DNA from: Hsuehochloa calcarea
Lineage: Eukaryota > Streptophyta > Magnoliopsida > Poales > Poaceae
Reading direction: 5' to 3'
NCBI GenBank assembly: GCA_036346395.1
Contig: CM070615.1
Location: 20,207,282-20,271,281, forward strand
DNA: 64,000 nucleotides
Part shown: positions 31,606-43,275 of the stretch, one piece after another
Numbering within the stretch: the stretch's first letter is position 1
Layout: the number at the start of each line of letters is the position of its first letter
The notes under the pieces: generated by a model
Database searches by the model: none
What the model was told of the DNA's origin: nothing
The model's input: the letters and a program-made list of their open reading frames with translations, nothing else
Position numbers and translations under genes: made by a program

Positions 31606-33432
31606 CCATGTTCATTTGGGGCTAACCAGGATGATGATCATAGTGAGTGGATTCTCTTGGTTTATTGCCTTTTCTGATTGTATTTGCAAATCTAGAAGAC
31701 TCACAATGATCAAAGGTCAAATAGAACATTTGTTCTTTCATATGGACCGAAGTGAGATTTTTGGCTACTTTCTGGAAATTGAAGCTTTTTGTGCTCTCTT
31801 TGCCTTATCTCGCTTGCCTATGCTATTCTGAAGCCAGCTTGGTCGTTTTCTAAGCTTTCTTTTGCTTATGGACCAAGTTGTGCCTTTGCGCAAAAACTAT
31901 GAGTATTTTATTTTTCAAACCACTTAACTACATTTTCTAGGGAATTACCAATGTGTTCATCAAGGGGGAGATTGTGGATATCATGGGGATATGTGCATGA
32001 TCTTAGAGTGATGAGTCAATTGGCAATGGTGTTGTTGGTTTGACGAATCTCGCATTGTCGGAAAACTTCAGTGCTGTCACGTCATTGGCGGTCAGACCGG
32101 CCAAGCCGCCGGTCGGACCGACCGAGTGGCAGTCCAACCGGCAATGCTTGCCGGTCTGATTGGCCACAAGTGATGATGGAGTTTGGGGCTAGGCCAAAAA
32201 TAGGTTGTGTAGGCATGAGAGGGGAGTCTCCTAGATGTGGTCACATAATTTTTTGGAGCTCCCAGTCAAAAGTTCTATCCAGTTGAAAATTCCAGAGAGG
32301 TTGCAGATTTTCAAGTTGAAATTTGGCTAAGTCTTTTGGGGCGGTCCGACCGCTGCGAAATCGGTCCGACCGGCATGGTAGGGCGGTCAGACCGGCTTCC
32401 ATTTGGACTTCGGTCATTTTGGAATTGTTGTATTTTGATGATATCTATTGTATGAGTTTCAATGCTTTATTGTTATATATTGCATTGTTGAGCTAATGTG
32501 GGTCAAGTTGTGAAGAACTTGTTCCCGGAGACGATTTCTTTGTCTATTGCTGTGCAGGTGGCTTGCAGGTCAACGACGTCAACAGTGAGTTGGATCGGTA
32601 CTACGCTTGGCGGTGAGGTCCGTAACGCTCATGGATGCCGGGTGAGGTGGTGTGACCCAAGCATGGTGCGAATGGACAAGATGGATCGAACAGGCGATTC
32701 GTTGCGTACCGTTGGATCAAGCGGCGCGGGGGTCGGTGCAAGTGGCTTGGAGGTTCCGATGGGATTCGGACGGGAGAGACTTGCCAACATGATGAGAGCC
32801 GCTGATCAACCTACACATGGTGAAGCAGGCGATTGCTTTAATAGATGTGTGTGTGTGTGGGGTCCTATTTGTGTTGGGCCTTAATGGGAGCCCATGAGAG
32901 AAACCCTAGCCTCTCCTACAAATAGAAGGGGGGAGATGGAAAAAACCCCCCAAGCACTTAAGCACTCATTTGCAAAAACCCTAGTTAGGGTTAGGGTTTG
33001 GAGAGGAGAGGAGAGGAGAAGAAATTGTGAGTGTGCTCTTGGATTGAGCTCTTATCCTCCTTGATGTTGTGGCTTTGTAAGCAACATCTTGAATCATTCA
33101 ATCTATGGATTTTTGTTCAAGGATGAAGTTTCATTTGCTTTCTTCTCTCTTTTGATGATTTTGGTGCTTCCTTGATCCGGGTGTTTATGCTTGGTCTCTT
33201 GACCGATTTTACTTTGCTATGATATGTGGGAATACACTTAGAATCATCTAGATCATCAATCCCCCACAAGCAAGTTTTGGGTCAATATTTTCATATTTCT
33301 AGGTTTTAAACACTTCTTTGGTAAAACATAAAGAGATAGATTATTTGAAGTGGATCTGGACGATCGTCGCTAGAAATAGGTCTCAGGTATCCTTAGGGAG
33401 GTGTGCTCCAAATTTGATCAAGTTTCGTTGGT
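31606..33432 (+). mobile_element. Copia (Sirevirus-like) 3' end: polypurine tract and truncated LTR
   Basis: Untranslated 3' sequence (31606-31960) leads to the polypurine tract AAGGGGGAG (31962-31970) and an LTR starting TGTGGATATC at 31973. This LTR is the same family, in opposite orientation, as the one at 3273-4215: 32850-33432 mirrors that copy almost throughout. It carries GGTCNGACC palindromes at 32085-32165 and 32338-32395. It breaks off at 33432, so its terminal ...GGTCCTACA is missing. No pol remains. The frame at 32498-32884 is LTR sequence. Confidence 0.82.
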
Positions 33433-34219
33433 TAGCCTTTCTTAGATAAGTCTGTACCTAAGTATCATGCTTAGCCTTTCTTATATAAGTATATATCTAA
33501 GTGTCAGGCTTAGCCTTGCTTATATACATTGCTATGTGGGGAATGATGTACCCCGACATCATTCAAAACTTGAACAGGATTTCGGCAGTTAAGGTTGGAG
33601 CATGGTTGGTGTGTTGAACTAGAAAAATATTTCAAAACAAAAAAACAAAATCAGATTTTGATTTGGGCCGCTAAAAAGCGTGACGACTGTTGGTGAAGAG
33701 TACGACAGAGTGGGTATGGGAAAATACCGCCTATGTCTATAAAGGACTGAGTTCTTGTACGACCTCTCGTGTAAAAACAGTGCAACCACAAGTCTATAAT
33801 GGGTACGACCTGGCCGACTAATTTGTTATCCTCAATGTTAGCTTCGCTATTGGTGGGTGTGTGGTGTGGATAAGGGTAAGGGATCCACCCAACCAGGCGC
33901 AGCAAGAAGAGGGGCCTCCGGGCGCGCCCGAGGAGGTGGAAACCATAGCGGGTAGGGGTTGCACCGAGGTGCCATTGTAAAGACTTTGTGATAATCAACT
34001 CAATGCACGATACTATAGAAGTTTGTCAAGACGAACATTATAAGTTGATTTTCTCTTGTGGGTAAAGTGTGCGAACTCTATAGAGTGTCGAAACTATGTA
34101 GATAGTCGTCCCCACGGTCATGGGCGGTGTCGAGAACTTACTTGAATTAGCTTTTATTTTCATAAAATAATTTATGGGTGGAATGAAAAGATGGGTTGGA
34201 GCCTAGAAATTTGAGATGA
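33433..34219 (+). mobile_element. LTR fragment 'J' (palindrome-block lineage), part 1
   Basis: It starts with short tandem AGCCTTTCTTA-type repeats (33433-33530). It then shows the block typical of this LTR lineage: CTTGTGGGTAAAGTGTGCGAA, CTCTATAGAG (34076-34085), CTATGTAGATAG (34094-34105), then CATGGGC. No gene. Confidence 0.6.
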
Positions 34220-34498
34220 CACTACTACAAAACAGGCTATAGAAGACGCCTCATCACAGACGGTTCTTGGAAACCGTCTGTGATAAAATAATCACAAACG
34301 GTTCCAAGACGAACCGTCTGTGATATGTCACTATTACAGACGGTTCTAGAGAACCGTCTGTGATATGTTGATATCACAGACGGTTCGTGGTTAGAACCGC
34401 TCGTGATACTTCACGACGGTTCTAACCACGAACCGTCGTGATACCGAAAATATCACTGCACGGTTCTAACCACGAACCGCTCTCTAATTTTACCATGG
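34220..34498 (+). mobile_element. CACTA transposon end with subterminal repeats
   Basis: It starts CACTACTACAAAACAGGCTA. From 34250 to 34480 at least nine copies of ACAGACGGTTC / GAACCGTCTGTGA occur in alternating orientation, several as perfect hairpins (for example 34255-34286). These are the usual transposase-binding subterminal repeats. No transposase and no opposite terminus are visible. Confidence 0.85.
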
Positions 34499-34798
34499 CA
34501 ACCAATACTCTGCCGCGGTAGGGTTTGGGTAGCCAATCCTCTGCCGCGACACATAATCCTCTGCCGCGGTACCGTTTGGGCAGCTAATCCACTGTTGCGG
34601 TAGGGTTTGGGTAGCCAATCCTCTGTCGCGGCACATAATCCTCTGCCGCGGTAGCGTTTGGGCAGCCAATCCACTGCCGCGGTAGGTTTTGGGTAGTCAA
34701 TCCTCTGTCGCGGTAGGGTTTGGGCAGCCAATCCACTGCCGCGGTAGGGTTTGGGTAGCCAATCCACTACCGCGGTAGGGTTTGGGCAGCCAATCCAC
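34499..34798. repeat. GC-rich minisatellite, unit about 35 bp
   Basis: About eight units built on CCAATCCTCTGCCGCGGTAG plus GGTTTGGG(T/C)AG, with some shortened units that read CACATAATCC. Each holds a CCGCGG palindrome. The minus-strand frame 34453-34875 is just this repeat translated (PKPYRGSGLAAQTLPRQR-like) and is not a supported gene. Confidence 0.88.
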
Positions 34799-35400
34799 AT
34801 GACCTGGTTGAGAACCAGTGGGAAGTACGGGATGTGATCCGAGAAAGAATATGTGCATTGGGTGGTTGGAGCCACTCAGTGATATAGGAGGTTGGAGCCT
34901 CCACTAGTATTTTACAATAAAACTCAACTTTGTTAAAACTTGTGTTAGTTAAAAATGCTACGTCTCAGGATTTGCTACTACTTAATCTATTTCTATAAGT
35001 GGCTTTATGCAAACAAAAGAACCACAAGCCATTCCTTTGATCAGTCTTACATATTATATAACTGCATTGTGTATGTTGGCTCGTGACTACAGGTTTGTAC
35101 TCACACTTGCTCAATATTATTATTTAGTAAGTATAAAAGGAGACTATATGGACACTTATGATGAGGACATCAAACCTAAGGATGCAAATACTGCTTCGAC
35201 CCACTGCACTGAATCTTCTACTTCAACCACATCTTCTCCAATTGGACTTTGGGCTACTGCAATGTCGTATTATCCAGTTGGACCGAGCTACTTCTACATG
35301 CCATGGTGCTACGTCTACATGCCATGGTGCTACATCTACATGTCATGTTGTTACATCCACATACCATGGTGCTACACCACGTGCCAAGCAAGAGTTCAAG
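34799..35400 (+). mobile_element. LTR fragment 'J', part 2
   Basis: A TTTATGCAAACAAAAGAACC..AAGCCATTCCTTTGA stretch followed by GGTTTGTACTCACACTTGCT matches the 3' part of LTRs 'D' and 'E'. A 21-bp repeat (35293-35376) lies near its end. Confidence 0.55.
35293..35376. repeat. 21-bp tandem repeat, four units
   Basis: Units at 35293, 35314, 35335 and 35356 of type TCTACATGCCATGGTGCTACG. The period is a multiple of three, so the frame 35007-35462 reads YMPWCYV-like heptads. Confidence 0.9.
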
Positions 35401-37265
35401 CTGGATACGTTTTGGAATCCAATTTGGCCTACGGAGAAAGCACCGACTTTAAACGCGCATAACTTTTGTAAACGGAGTCCGATGTTGGTGTTCTTGGGCT
35501 TGTTGGAAAGCTTATTCTGAAACATTTCCAACGGATCCAGCCTCACCTCCAAATTCCTTCTGTAGAATTCAGAATCATCAAAAGAATATACTATATCACC
35601 AATTTAGGCCGATTTGGGCCTTGTAATCGTTGGGCCCATCTTGCTAGCCGCCTCCCCCTCCCTGGGCTGCACTATTCATGATGGTACTATTCACATGAAC
35701 AGTACCATATCAATAGTACCACCCCCTTAGTTGTTTGTTATGTGAGGCTTCCTCTCTCCTATTTAAGGAGGCCGCACCCCTTTAGTTTTCCTCAGGTTTT
35801 TCTTAAGATATTATTCTGCTTAGCAGTCTCACCGCACGTTCAGTTGAGGAACCCTAATTTTTGAACTTAATCTTTATCTACAATACAATTTCAGATTGCA
35901 TCGTCTACTCTCTTGCTTGTGTTCTCGATTCGCTTGCAGGAGATAGCCTTCTTGGCGAGGTCAACCGCATTCGGCACGGTTGATAACCATCGGAGCAGTG
36001 GTGTAGTGATTTCGAGGGGATCGATCTATTTTGGTCGGAGCCTTTGGATAATCAACATCGTGTTCTCCACAATCGACTTATCAGCACCTTTCGGATGATC
36101 GGGCCACCGTCACATCAACTTATGCGTGTTCATCAAGACTAGAAGACAAGAAGGCCATGGACTAGGTTGTAGGCCCCAGTCAATTACGTGTGGGTATATC
36201 ATGAGGGTTCCACGTGTTGCACTTAAAATTATGGTTCCGTCTTGATTCTATAAATGTATTTGTCATGTCCGGCCATTCTAAAAGTCAAAATCAGAAGGTA
36301 TATTTATGTTTGATTATTATTATGCAATATTTTTACATTTTTGTGATATGTATTTTATATTCAATGATGCAAATCTGGGGTTTGCGAACACCATCGGCTT
36401 GGCCGCTTGTGTTCTACCTAGTGTACCCGCCTCATCGCCAGAGAGTCCCGTAGCACTCGCCACGCCATCGAGCTCACCTCGCTACACCGCCTCACCATTG
36501 CCGCCGTGTTCTTGCCACATGAGACGACCATTGGGTCTCGCGCTTGACCCGATCGCATTGTTTCGCCCTCGGGAGCCTTTGCGTCGTCCAAAACCACACT
36601 AGAGCACTCCACCGCCATCTCGCCATTGACCTGAGGTACCGACGTAACCCTCACCACCATTGTTCCCCTTGCCAACCCTCGTCGTCGTGTCAGAGCCATT
36701 GGATGAGATCCCCGGATCTCAAGCTTGCTGAAGCTACCCACCTTTGGCCGCCTGTCGCCGTTGTTCACCGTAGCTGTCATCAAGCCAGTTTCGTCATCGA
36801 TCTCACTTGACACCATCATGCCGTGAACCTGGTCTACACCGCCACCTTGTCCTCACCATCAGCCATCTCCGTCTACCTCCAGTAACTTCATGTAGACCAC
36901 CGAGTTTGCCATCGCCTCAGCTACCCGCTACACCCCTTCGGGTCTACCATCGTAGCCCCTATCTCCGTCTACCATCTGTAGCCGAGCGCTGCCATCATCC
37001 CTATCGTCCACGTTGACACCACAGTCTATGTGTCTGCCACCAGGCTACCACGTCAGTACCACACCAGCGTCCACTATGCCACGTCAGCTTCGCTGAAAAT
37101 TACCGCCATGTCATCACCCCGTCTCACATGTCGCCCCATCAATGCCTCTATGTCTACCACATGTGCGCCATGTGTGCAACCCGCCGCCACCTCAGCCTCC
37201 ACCACTCCCAAACTCTAGATCTAAACCTAGGTGGATCTAATCTACCGTAGGCCTAGCCTATGACA
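35401..37265. other. Unassigned repetitive DNA
   Basis: 35401-36110 looks like part of another grass LTR. It has a promoter-like CTATTTAAGG at about 35759, then a leader, and TTCGCTTGCAGGAGATAGCCTTC near 35930. 36390-37230 is C-rich, pyrimidine-biased DNA resembling the leader part of LTRs 'C' and 'D'. Short frames in it have no family features. No gene is supported. Confidence 0.4.
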
Positions 37266-37689
37266 TGTAACATCTCAAAGTTATGTTACCGAAAATAAAA
37301 TTAATAAAGTTTTTATTTTATATTTTTTCTGAGTTTTAAAAGAGTTTTCTTGAATTCCCTAGATTCAAAGTCAAAAAGAAAATTTATTGAGTTTTCTTTG
37401 GGATTTTCTTGGATTTAAAGTTAAAAAGGAATAAATAAATAATTTTTCTTGATTTATTAAAGGTTTTTACTATTTTTTAGAAAATAAAAATAATTTATGT
37501 TCAAAAATAAAAGTTAACTTTAAGTTAGGAATAATTTTATTAAGTTCAAAATAATTCAGGTAATTTCTCTGCATTTTTCCATAATTTTTTAACTCTATTT
37601 GCTATTGTCTAAAAGCCCCTTTGATTTGTTGAATTTTCTGAAAATCAAAAATCAAATTAAATGTCCAAAATTCTCTTCGGGCCGAAACC
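37266..37689 (+). mobile_element. LTR 'D', part 1
   Basis: It begins TGTAACATCTCAAAGTTATG and parallels LTR 'C' at 13998. It is cut at 37689 by the chromovirus. Confidence 0.78.
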
Positions 37690-39577
37690 TGTCGGACCCC
37701 GGGTGTCATAGAACCCCGAGACCCTCAGTGCATACCAAGCTAGTCCCATGATCGAGCTAGCTCGCATGCAGTTGCAACAATGATGTTATCATAACCATTC
37801 AACAACGAGCTAATGAAGCAGACAAAGTAATATTATTTAAAACAACAAAGACCTTATGGCCAAGGTTCTTACAAAAGTCGCCTCACAGGGCTTAGCAACA
37901 ACAGAGTATCTGGCAGCGGAAATCTCAAAATGCGTGGAGCCCAATCGACATGCCCACAGGCAATCGAGTGGAGGACGTGACCTAGTTCGCGAAGTCTTCA
38001 AAGTAGCCTTCTTCGTAGAACTCAATATTTCCTGATTCTCTGCGGGGATGATCAACAAAGGGCATAAAGCCGTGAGTACATAAAGTACTCGAGAAGTCGT
38101 AGAGAAATGTATGCACATAGTATTCATGTCGGGCTTAAGCAAGGATGGCCTTATGGTTAATTTGCGTAAAGCAAGTTTAACGATAATTACATTAATTAGA
38201 TTGCAAGCGAGATTTTAAAAGAATAATACATAGATAACCAAGTTCTTTTGAATCAAGCGGTGAACATCCGCTCACTTCCCAACCATTCCAACTAACCTTT
38301 CCAACGAACCAAACCACATTTTTGAAAATACTACCCCTTGCGCGAAATCACTGTGCATGTCCGTAATCGGGACACGGCTATTCGAATAGATTTTTAACAC
38401 TCTGCAGAGGTTGTACGACTTTACCCACAAGAGATAAATCACTTGTAATGTCCGTCGACACACTTAGAGGGTGTGCGACTAAGTGACTGTCACAAGGCCT
38501 TTACAAAGTTCCATTTTACCTCGGTTCTGCTCGCTAAGGTTTCGCCATCACAGCCCCCTCTTACGCCAATAATCAACCCTAACAGATCCGACTCAAAACT
38601 TCCCTAATTAGTTGGCCAGGTCCGTCCCATACCGGACTTGTGGTTGCACGAGGTGGCCCAGATCAATAACTTGCAAAGTTAAGTCCTTAGTTGGCTGCTC
38701 AGACAAGTCTACCACAACCCAATGTGCATCACACACCCACTCTAACTCCCTACCTCAAGCCCGAGCATAAATCATTTTTGTTCATTCCCGACCAAATGGC
38801 AATCCCTGCCATGGCACAACATCTTTTAATAAAAGTGGCCTCACACCACTGTTCCATAGTTCCATTAGTCAAATTTCATTAATCATTGAACATGTGATCG
38901 AAAGTCTCGCGGGTAACTAAAGCAAGACTAAGCAATACTACGCTCCCAAGTTGGTATACAATTATGTCCAACTAGCATTAACCATCCTAAGGTGTCCAAG
39001 GATATATGTCATTCAAGGAGACATTTCATTTTCAATCATCAAGGAGGCATAATGGCAATTTGGTAATTATCTACTCCCAAAACCATTTTTAATAAAACTA
39101 GCCATGCATGATAATTTAATACAATATACATTTGTAAAATGGGTTCAACATGGTCAAAGGCCTACGACTTGCCTTCGTTGACGAGGAGCGGGTCTTGATC
39201 GTCGGTCGAAGAAATCTTCCAAACGCAGCAGTATCTACGTGCGAGAATAGCAACAAATAAATAAAACAGCACCAAATGAACTCCAAAAATTACAAAACCA
39301 GTACCAAATGAAAGAGGCTGAATTTATATAAATTTAGAAATTTGGATCACCCAAATCGAGTTCTGATGTGAAAGTTATGGCCAAAAGAAGTTGGAAATCA
39401 CATAAAATGATAGAATTAGGGTTTTTCGATTTTCGGATTTATTTTCTATTGAAAATCCAGAGAAATCGCGGCGCTTGCATAGCGCCACGTGGCTGCCACG
39501 CGATCGCCACGTCCGCCAGGCGGCCGACGCCAGCCACGACGGAGCCGACGCGCGCCACATCGCCCGGGCCCGAGAGT

Positions 39578-39618
<41 letters not shown>

Positions 39619-40571
39619 GCGGCGGAGCCGAGGAGATGACGGCGGCGTCACCGGCGCCGAGGGAGACGGCGGCATGCGGCGCTACGGAGACTACAGCGGA
39701 GGCGAGCCGAGGCGAGAGAGGAGGAGAGAGAACGCGGAGGAAAGGGGGAGAGAAGCGGGCCGCGGCTTAAATAGGGCGAAGGAGGAGCACGGCGACGTGG
39801 AGGCGCGGCGATGGGACGGCGCGGGCGTGGCGGGCGCGGCGGCGCCTTGGCGGGCGAGCAGGATCGCGCGGATTCGCAGCGGGGGATTTCGCGGCGGCGT
39901 GGGAATCGGACGGTGGGAGCGGAAGAGGCGCGGCGACGGGCGCCGTCCGATTTCAATCGGACGGCGGGAAGATGAACGGCGCGGGCGAACGGAGCGCGGA
40001 TGAAGATCCAACGGCGGAGGGCGAGCGGGTGCGCGGCCGACGGAACCGCGGATGGGATCTGACGGCCGAGGCGGGCGCCATGAGAGCGGGCAGCAGAAGC
40101 GCGCCTACCGAGAGAACGAGGAGCGGGCGCGACGATTCGCCCAAGAACAGTAAAAGGATTTAAAATACATTTTTGATTTTTCAGAAATTCAAACAAATCA
40201 AAAAGCAATTTAGAAAATAGCAAATAGACTCCAAAAATTCTAGAAAAATTCATAGAAATTCCATGAATTATTCTAGACTTAATAAAAATACTTTCAACTT
40301 TAATTTTTCCTTTTTATTTTACAAATAAAATAATTTTTAATTTCGGATAAAACAAAAATCAATTTCTAAAATCCAATAAATCCAAGAAAATTCTTAAAAT
40401 AATAATTTTGATTTTAAATTCTAGAAAACTCAATTAAACCAACTTTAATTTAATTGAAGTTTGATTAATTCATATTAAACTACAATTGATTTTGAAATTT
40501 CAAATTAAGCTTTTGGCAAATAGAAGCAAAGGTTCTCTTTAAAATTTTCAAAACTCAAAACGGACGCTACA
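37690..40571 (-). repeat. 3' LTR of the chromovirus
   Basis: 2882 bp, TGTAGCGTCC to GGGTCCGACA in element sense. It contains a promoter-like TATTTAAG (39766-39773, minus), a GA run (39579-39615) and the palindrome block (CTATTCGAATAG 38378-38389, CTCTGCAGAG 38400-38409). The GC-rich frames at 39368-40253 are not genes. Confidence 0.93.
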
Positions 40572-40584
40572 AACCTACCCTCTT
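40572..40584 (-). other. Polypurine tract of the chromovirus
   Basis: AAGAGGGTAGGTT on the minus strand next to the LTR start. Confidence 0.8.
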
Positions 40585-40613
40585 AAAGGGAATCTCGACC
40601 CGAGATTCAGTGA

Positions 40614-41385
40614 CTAGAGAATGTGGGGAAACTCAGCCTTCAAGTCATCTTCTCGTTCCCAAGTGGCTTCTTCTTCGGTGTGATTGCTCCATTGGACCTT
40701 GCAGAAACGGATGGTCTTGCTTCTTGTCACTCGCTCTGTTATTTCCAAGATCTTGATGGGGTGCTCCTTGTAGGTGAGGTCTTCCTGCAAGGCAATTGCT
40801 TCCATTGGCATCTGCTCTTCGGGCACACGCAAACACTTCTTGGCCAGACACGTGGAAGACATTGTGCACATCGGACGGAGGCGGAGCTCCAACCGTAAGC
40901 GACTTCTCCTCTTGGGCTAGGATCGGAAAGGTCCGATGTACCTTGGTGCAAGCTTTAAACTTAATCAAACGACGCATCCCTTTGAGAGGCGACACCTTCA
41001 GGTACACATGATCACCAGGTGCAAATGCTAGATCTCGGCGACGGTTATCAGCATAACTCTTCTGCCTGGTCTGTGCTATTTTCAGCCTTTCTCTGATTGA
41101 TCGAACTTGCTCTTGGCTTTTTCCAAAATATCCGCCCAAACACTTGTCTTTCGCCTACTTCATTCCAATACAATGGTGTTCTCGTGATTTTCTTAGTAAA
41201 GAGCTTCAAATGGAGACATCTGGAGGCTTGACTGTAATCTGTTGTTATAGGAAAACTCGCATAAGGTAGCATTTGATCCCAATCGGTGCGATTTGCTAAG
41301 GCACAAGCCCTTAACATATCTTCTAGGATTTGATTTACTCTTTACGTCTCATCCATCCGTGCAGGGATGATAAGTCAGATCAAAT
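40614..41385 (-). pseudogene. Integrase C-terminus and chromodomain, frameshifted
   Basis: The frame 40645-41139 contains the integrase tail (AQTRQKSYADNRRRDLAF, PGDHVYLKVSPLKGMRR) and a shortened GPY/F-like region (TFPILAQ). A shift near 40800-40850 moves into the frame of 40614-40892. That frame encodes the chromodomain (EHPIKILEITERVTRSK, KVQWSNHTEEEATWERE, DDLKAEFPHIL) and ends close to the polypurine tract. In intact relatives these form one polyprotein with RT. The region 41140-41385 holds the core with the catalytic glutamate (VNQILEDMLRACAL near 41340-41290) in a broken frame. Confidence 0.85.
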
Positions 41386-43275
41386 TTAGATTAGTACCGA
41401 ATCTTGTGCAACTTCGCGAATCTTGAGGTGAATCGATCGTCGATCGACACGATCTTCTTCTAAGACTCCATGCCGGCACACTATCTTTGCCATGTACAAT
41501 TCGCCATCTATCACCGAGTAAGTAGTCTTGACGGGGAGAAAGTGAGCAACTTTGGTTAGACGATCCACAATTACCCAGATAGAATCATATCCTGACCTTG
41601 TCCTTGGCAAACCAGTGATAAAATCCATGCCAATTTCTTCCCACTTCCATTCAGGCACTTTCAAGGGTTGCAGGAGTCTAGCAGGTCTTTGATGCTCGGC
41701 TTTAACTCGCTGACAGGCAATCTCACGCTTCATGCTAGGCCACCAATACATTTCCTTGAGGTCTTGGTACATCTTTGTGCTTCCAGGGTGAATGGAGTAC
41801 AAAGTTTCATGGGCTTCCTTGAGTATCAGCTGCTTAAGCTCTTTCTGATCTGGAACACATATTCGCTTGTCAAACCAAATGGTGCCTTGCTCATCTTCTG
41901 AGAATCTCAGGGCTTTACCCTTCTTCATGTTGCTCTTAATTTCCTTAACATTGACATCTTCAATTTGGGCTTCCTTGATCTGATTCCGCAAAGTGGGTTG
42001 AACTTCTAAGGCAGCTAGATAACCTTCTTCAACCAACTCTAACTTTAGCTTCTGGAACTCTTCATGGAGGGCTGGCTGATTTTCCTTGATCGTCAGGGTA
42101 TTGCAGTAGACTTTTCTACTCAAGGCATCTGCCACAACATTAGCTTTGCCTGGGTGGTAATGGATTCCAATATCATAATCCTTGATCAACTCTAACCATC
42201 TTCTTTGCCTCATATTAAGATCAGCCTGAGTGAAAATGTACTTGAAGCTCTTATGGTCCGTATAGACTTCACAGCGATTACCAATAAGGTAATGACGCCA
42301 TATCTTTAGAGCATGCACTACGGCAGCTAACTCCAAGTCATGAGTGGCGTAATTCACTTCATGAGGACTCAATTGACAGGAAGCATAAGCTACTTCCTTC
42401 CTTTCTTGCATCAGGACACAACCAAGTCCTCGCCGGGATGCATCACAGAAAATCTCAAAATCCTTCCGGACATCGGGCAAAATCAACACCGGAGCTGTGG
42501 TCAAACGCTTCTTCAACTCTTGAAAACTTTGCTCACAATCTGGCGTCCAAGCAAATTTCTTTTCTTTCTTCAACAGCTGAGTGAGGGGTCTTGCTACCTT
42601 GGAGAATCCTTCTATGAATCGACGATAGTAACCTGCCATTCCAAGAAAACTTCTGACCTGAGGCACCGACTTGGGTGACTCCCAATTAAGTACATCCGTA
42701 ACCTTGCTAGGGTTAACAGATACTCCTTCTGCAGACATGACATGTCCCAGGAAAGTAACTTCTTTCATCCAAAACTCACACTTGCTGAATTTAGCATAGA
42801 GTTGATGATCTCTAAGCTTATTCAGGACCAAACGGAGGTGCTCTTCATGCTCTTCTTCACTCTTGGAATACACCAAAATATCGTCAATGAATACAATGAC
42901 GAACTTATCCAAATACTCCATGAATACTTTATTCATCAAGCTCATAAAGTAAGCAGGGGCATTAGTCAATCCAAATGACATGACCGTGAACTCATACAGT
43001 CCATACCGGGTTGAGAAAGCTGTCTTGGAAATATCTTCTGGACGAATCTTCAGCTGGTGGTATCCTGACCTCAAGTCTATCTTGGAGAACACTCCGGCTC
43101 CTTTCAACTGATCAAACAAATCATCGATCCTGGGCAGAGGGTACTTGTTTTTGATGGTGACCTCATTGAGGGCTCGGTAATCCACACACATCCGTTGGGT
43201 GCCATCCTTCTTTGCAACAAAGATCACTGGGCTCCCAAGGTGAAGAACTTGGCCGACAAAACCTTTCTCTTGCAT
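41386..43275 (-). CDS. pol: Gypsy pol: reverse transcriptase, RNase H, partial integrase
   Basis: A 629-codon open frame. RT occupies about residues 10-190, with KDGTQRMCVDYRALNE, KIDLRSGYHQ and the catalytic VFIDDILVYS. RNase H follows at about 265-390 (FCDASRRGLGCVLMQ, ELAAVVHALKIWRHYL, YTDHKSFKYIF) and ends HPGKANVVADALSRK. The integrase zinc finger (about 470-530) keeps H..H (EAHETLYSIHPG), but a deletion has removed the stretch with its first cysteine (MKREIA joined to CQRVKAEHQ). The first catalytic Asp of integrase is in GMDFITGLPRT. After CRHGV the frame shifts, so the second Asp and the Glu are not in it. The true start is a gag-pol polyprotein; the open frame starts inside RT. It is an enzyme fragment, probably not functional as part of an element. 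Confidence 0.9.
   Translation of the reverse strand: MQEKGFVGQVLHLGSPVIFVAKKDGTQRMCVDYRALNEVTIKNKYPLPRIDDLFDQLKGAGVFSKIDLRSGYHQLKIRPEDISKTAFSTRYGLYEFTVMSFGLTNAPAYFMSLMNKVFMEYLDKFVIVFIDDILVYSKSEEEHEEHLRLVLNKLRDHQLYAKFSKCEFWMKEVTFLGHVMSAEGVSVNPSKVTDVLNWESPKSVPQVRSFLGMAGYYRRFIEGFSKVARPLTQLLKKEKKFAWTPDCEQSFQELKKRLTTAPVLILPDVRKDFEIFCDASRRGLGCVLMQERKEVAYASCQLSPHEVNYATHDLELAAVVHALKIWRHYLIGNRCEVYTDHKSFKYIFTQADLNMRQRRWLELIKDYDIGIHYHPGKANVVADALSRKVYCNTLTIKENQPALHEEFQKLKLELVEEGYLAALEVQPTLRNQIKEAQIEDVNVKEIKSNMKKGKALRFSEDEQGTIWFDKRICVPDQKELKQLILKEAHETLYSIHPGSTKMYQDLKEMYWWPSMKREIACQRVKAEHQRPARLLQPLKVPEWKWEEIGMDFITGLPRTRSGYDSIWVIVDRLTKVAHFLPVKTTYSVIDGELYMAKIVCRHGVLEEDRVDRRSIHLKIREVAQDSVLI

Noticed and set aside
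32498..32884. 128-codon frame on the plus strand
   Set aside because: It lies wholly in the Copia LTR that starts at 31973.
34453..34875. 140-codon frame with repeats on the minus strand
   Set aside because: It is the translation of the minisatellite at 34499-34798; no independent evidence of coding.
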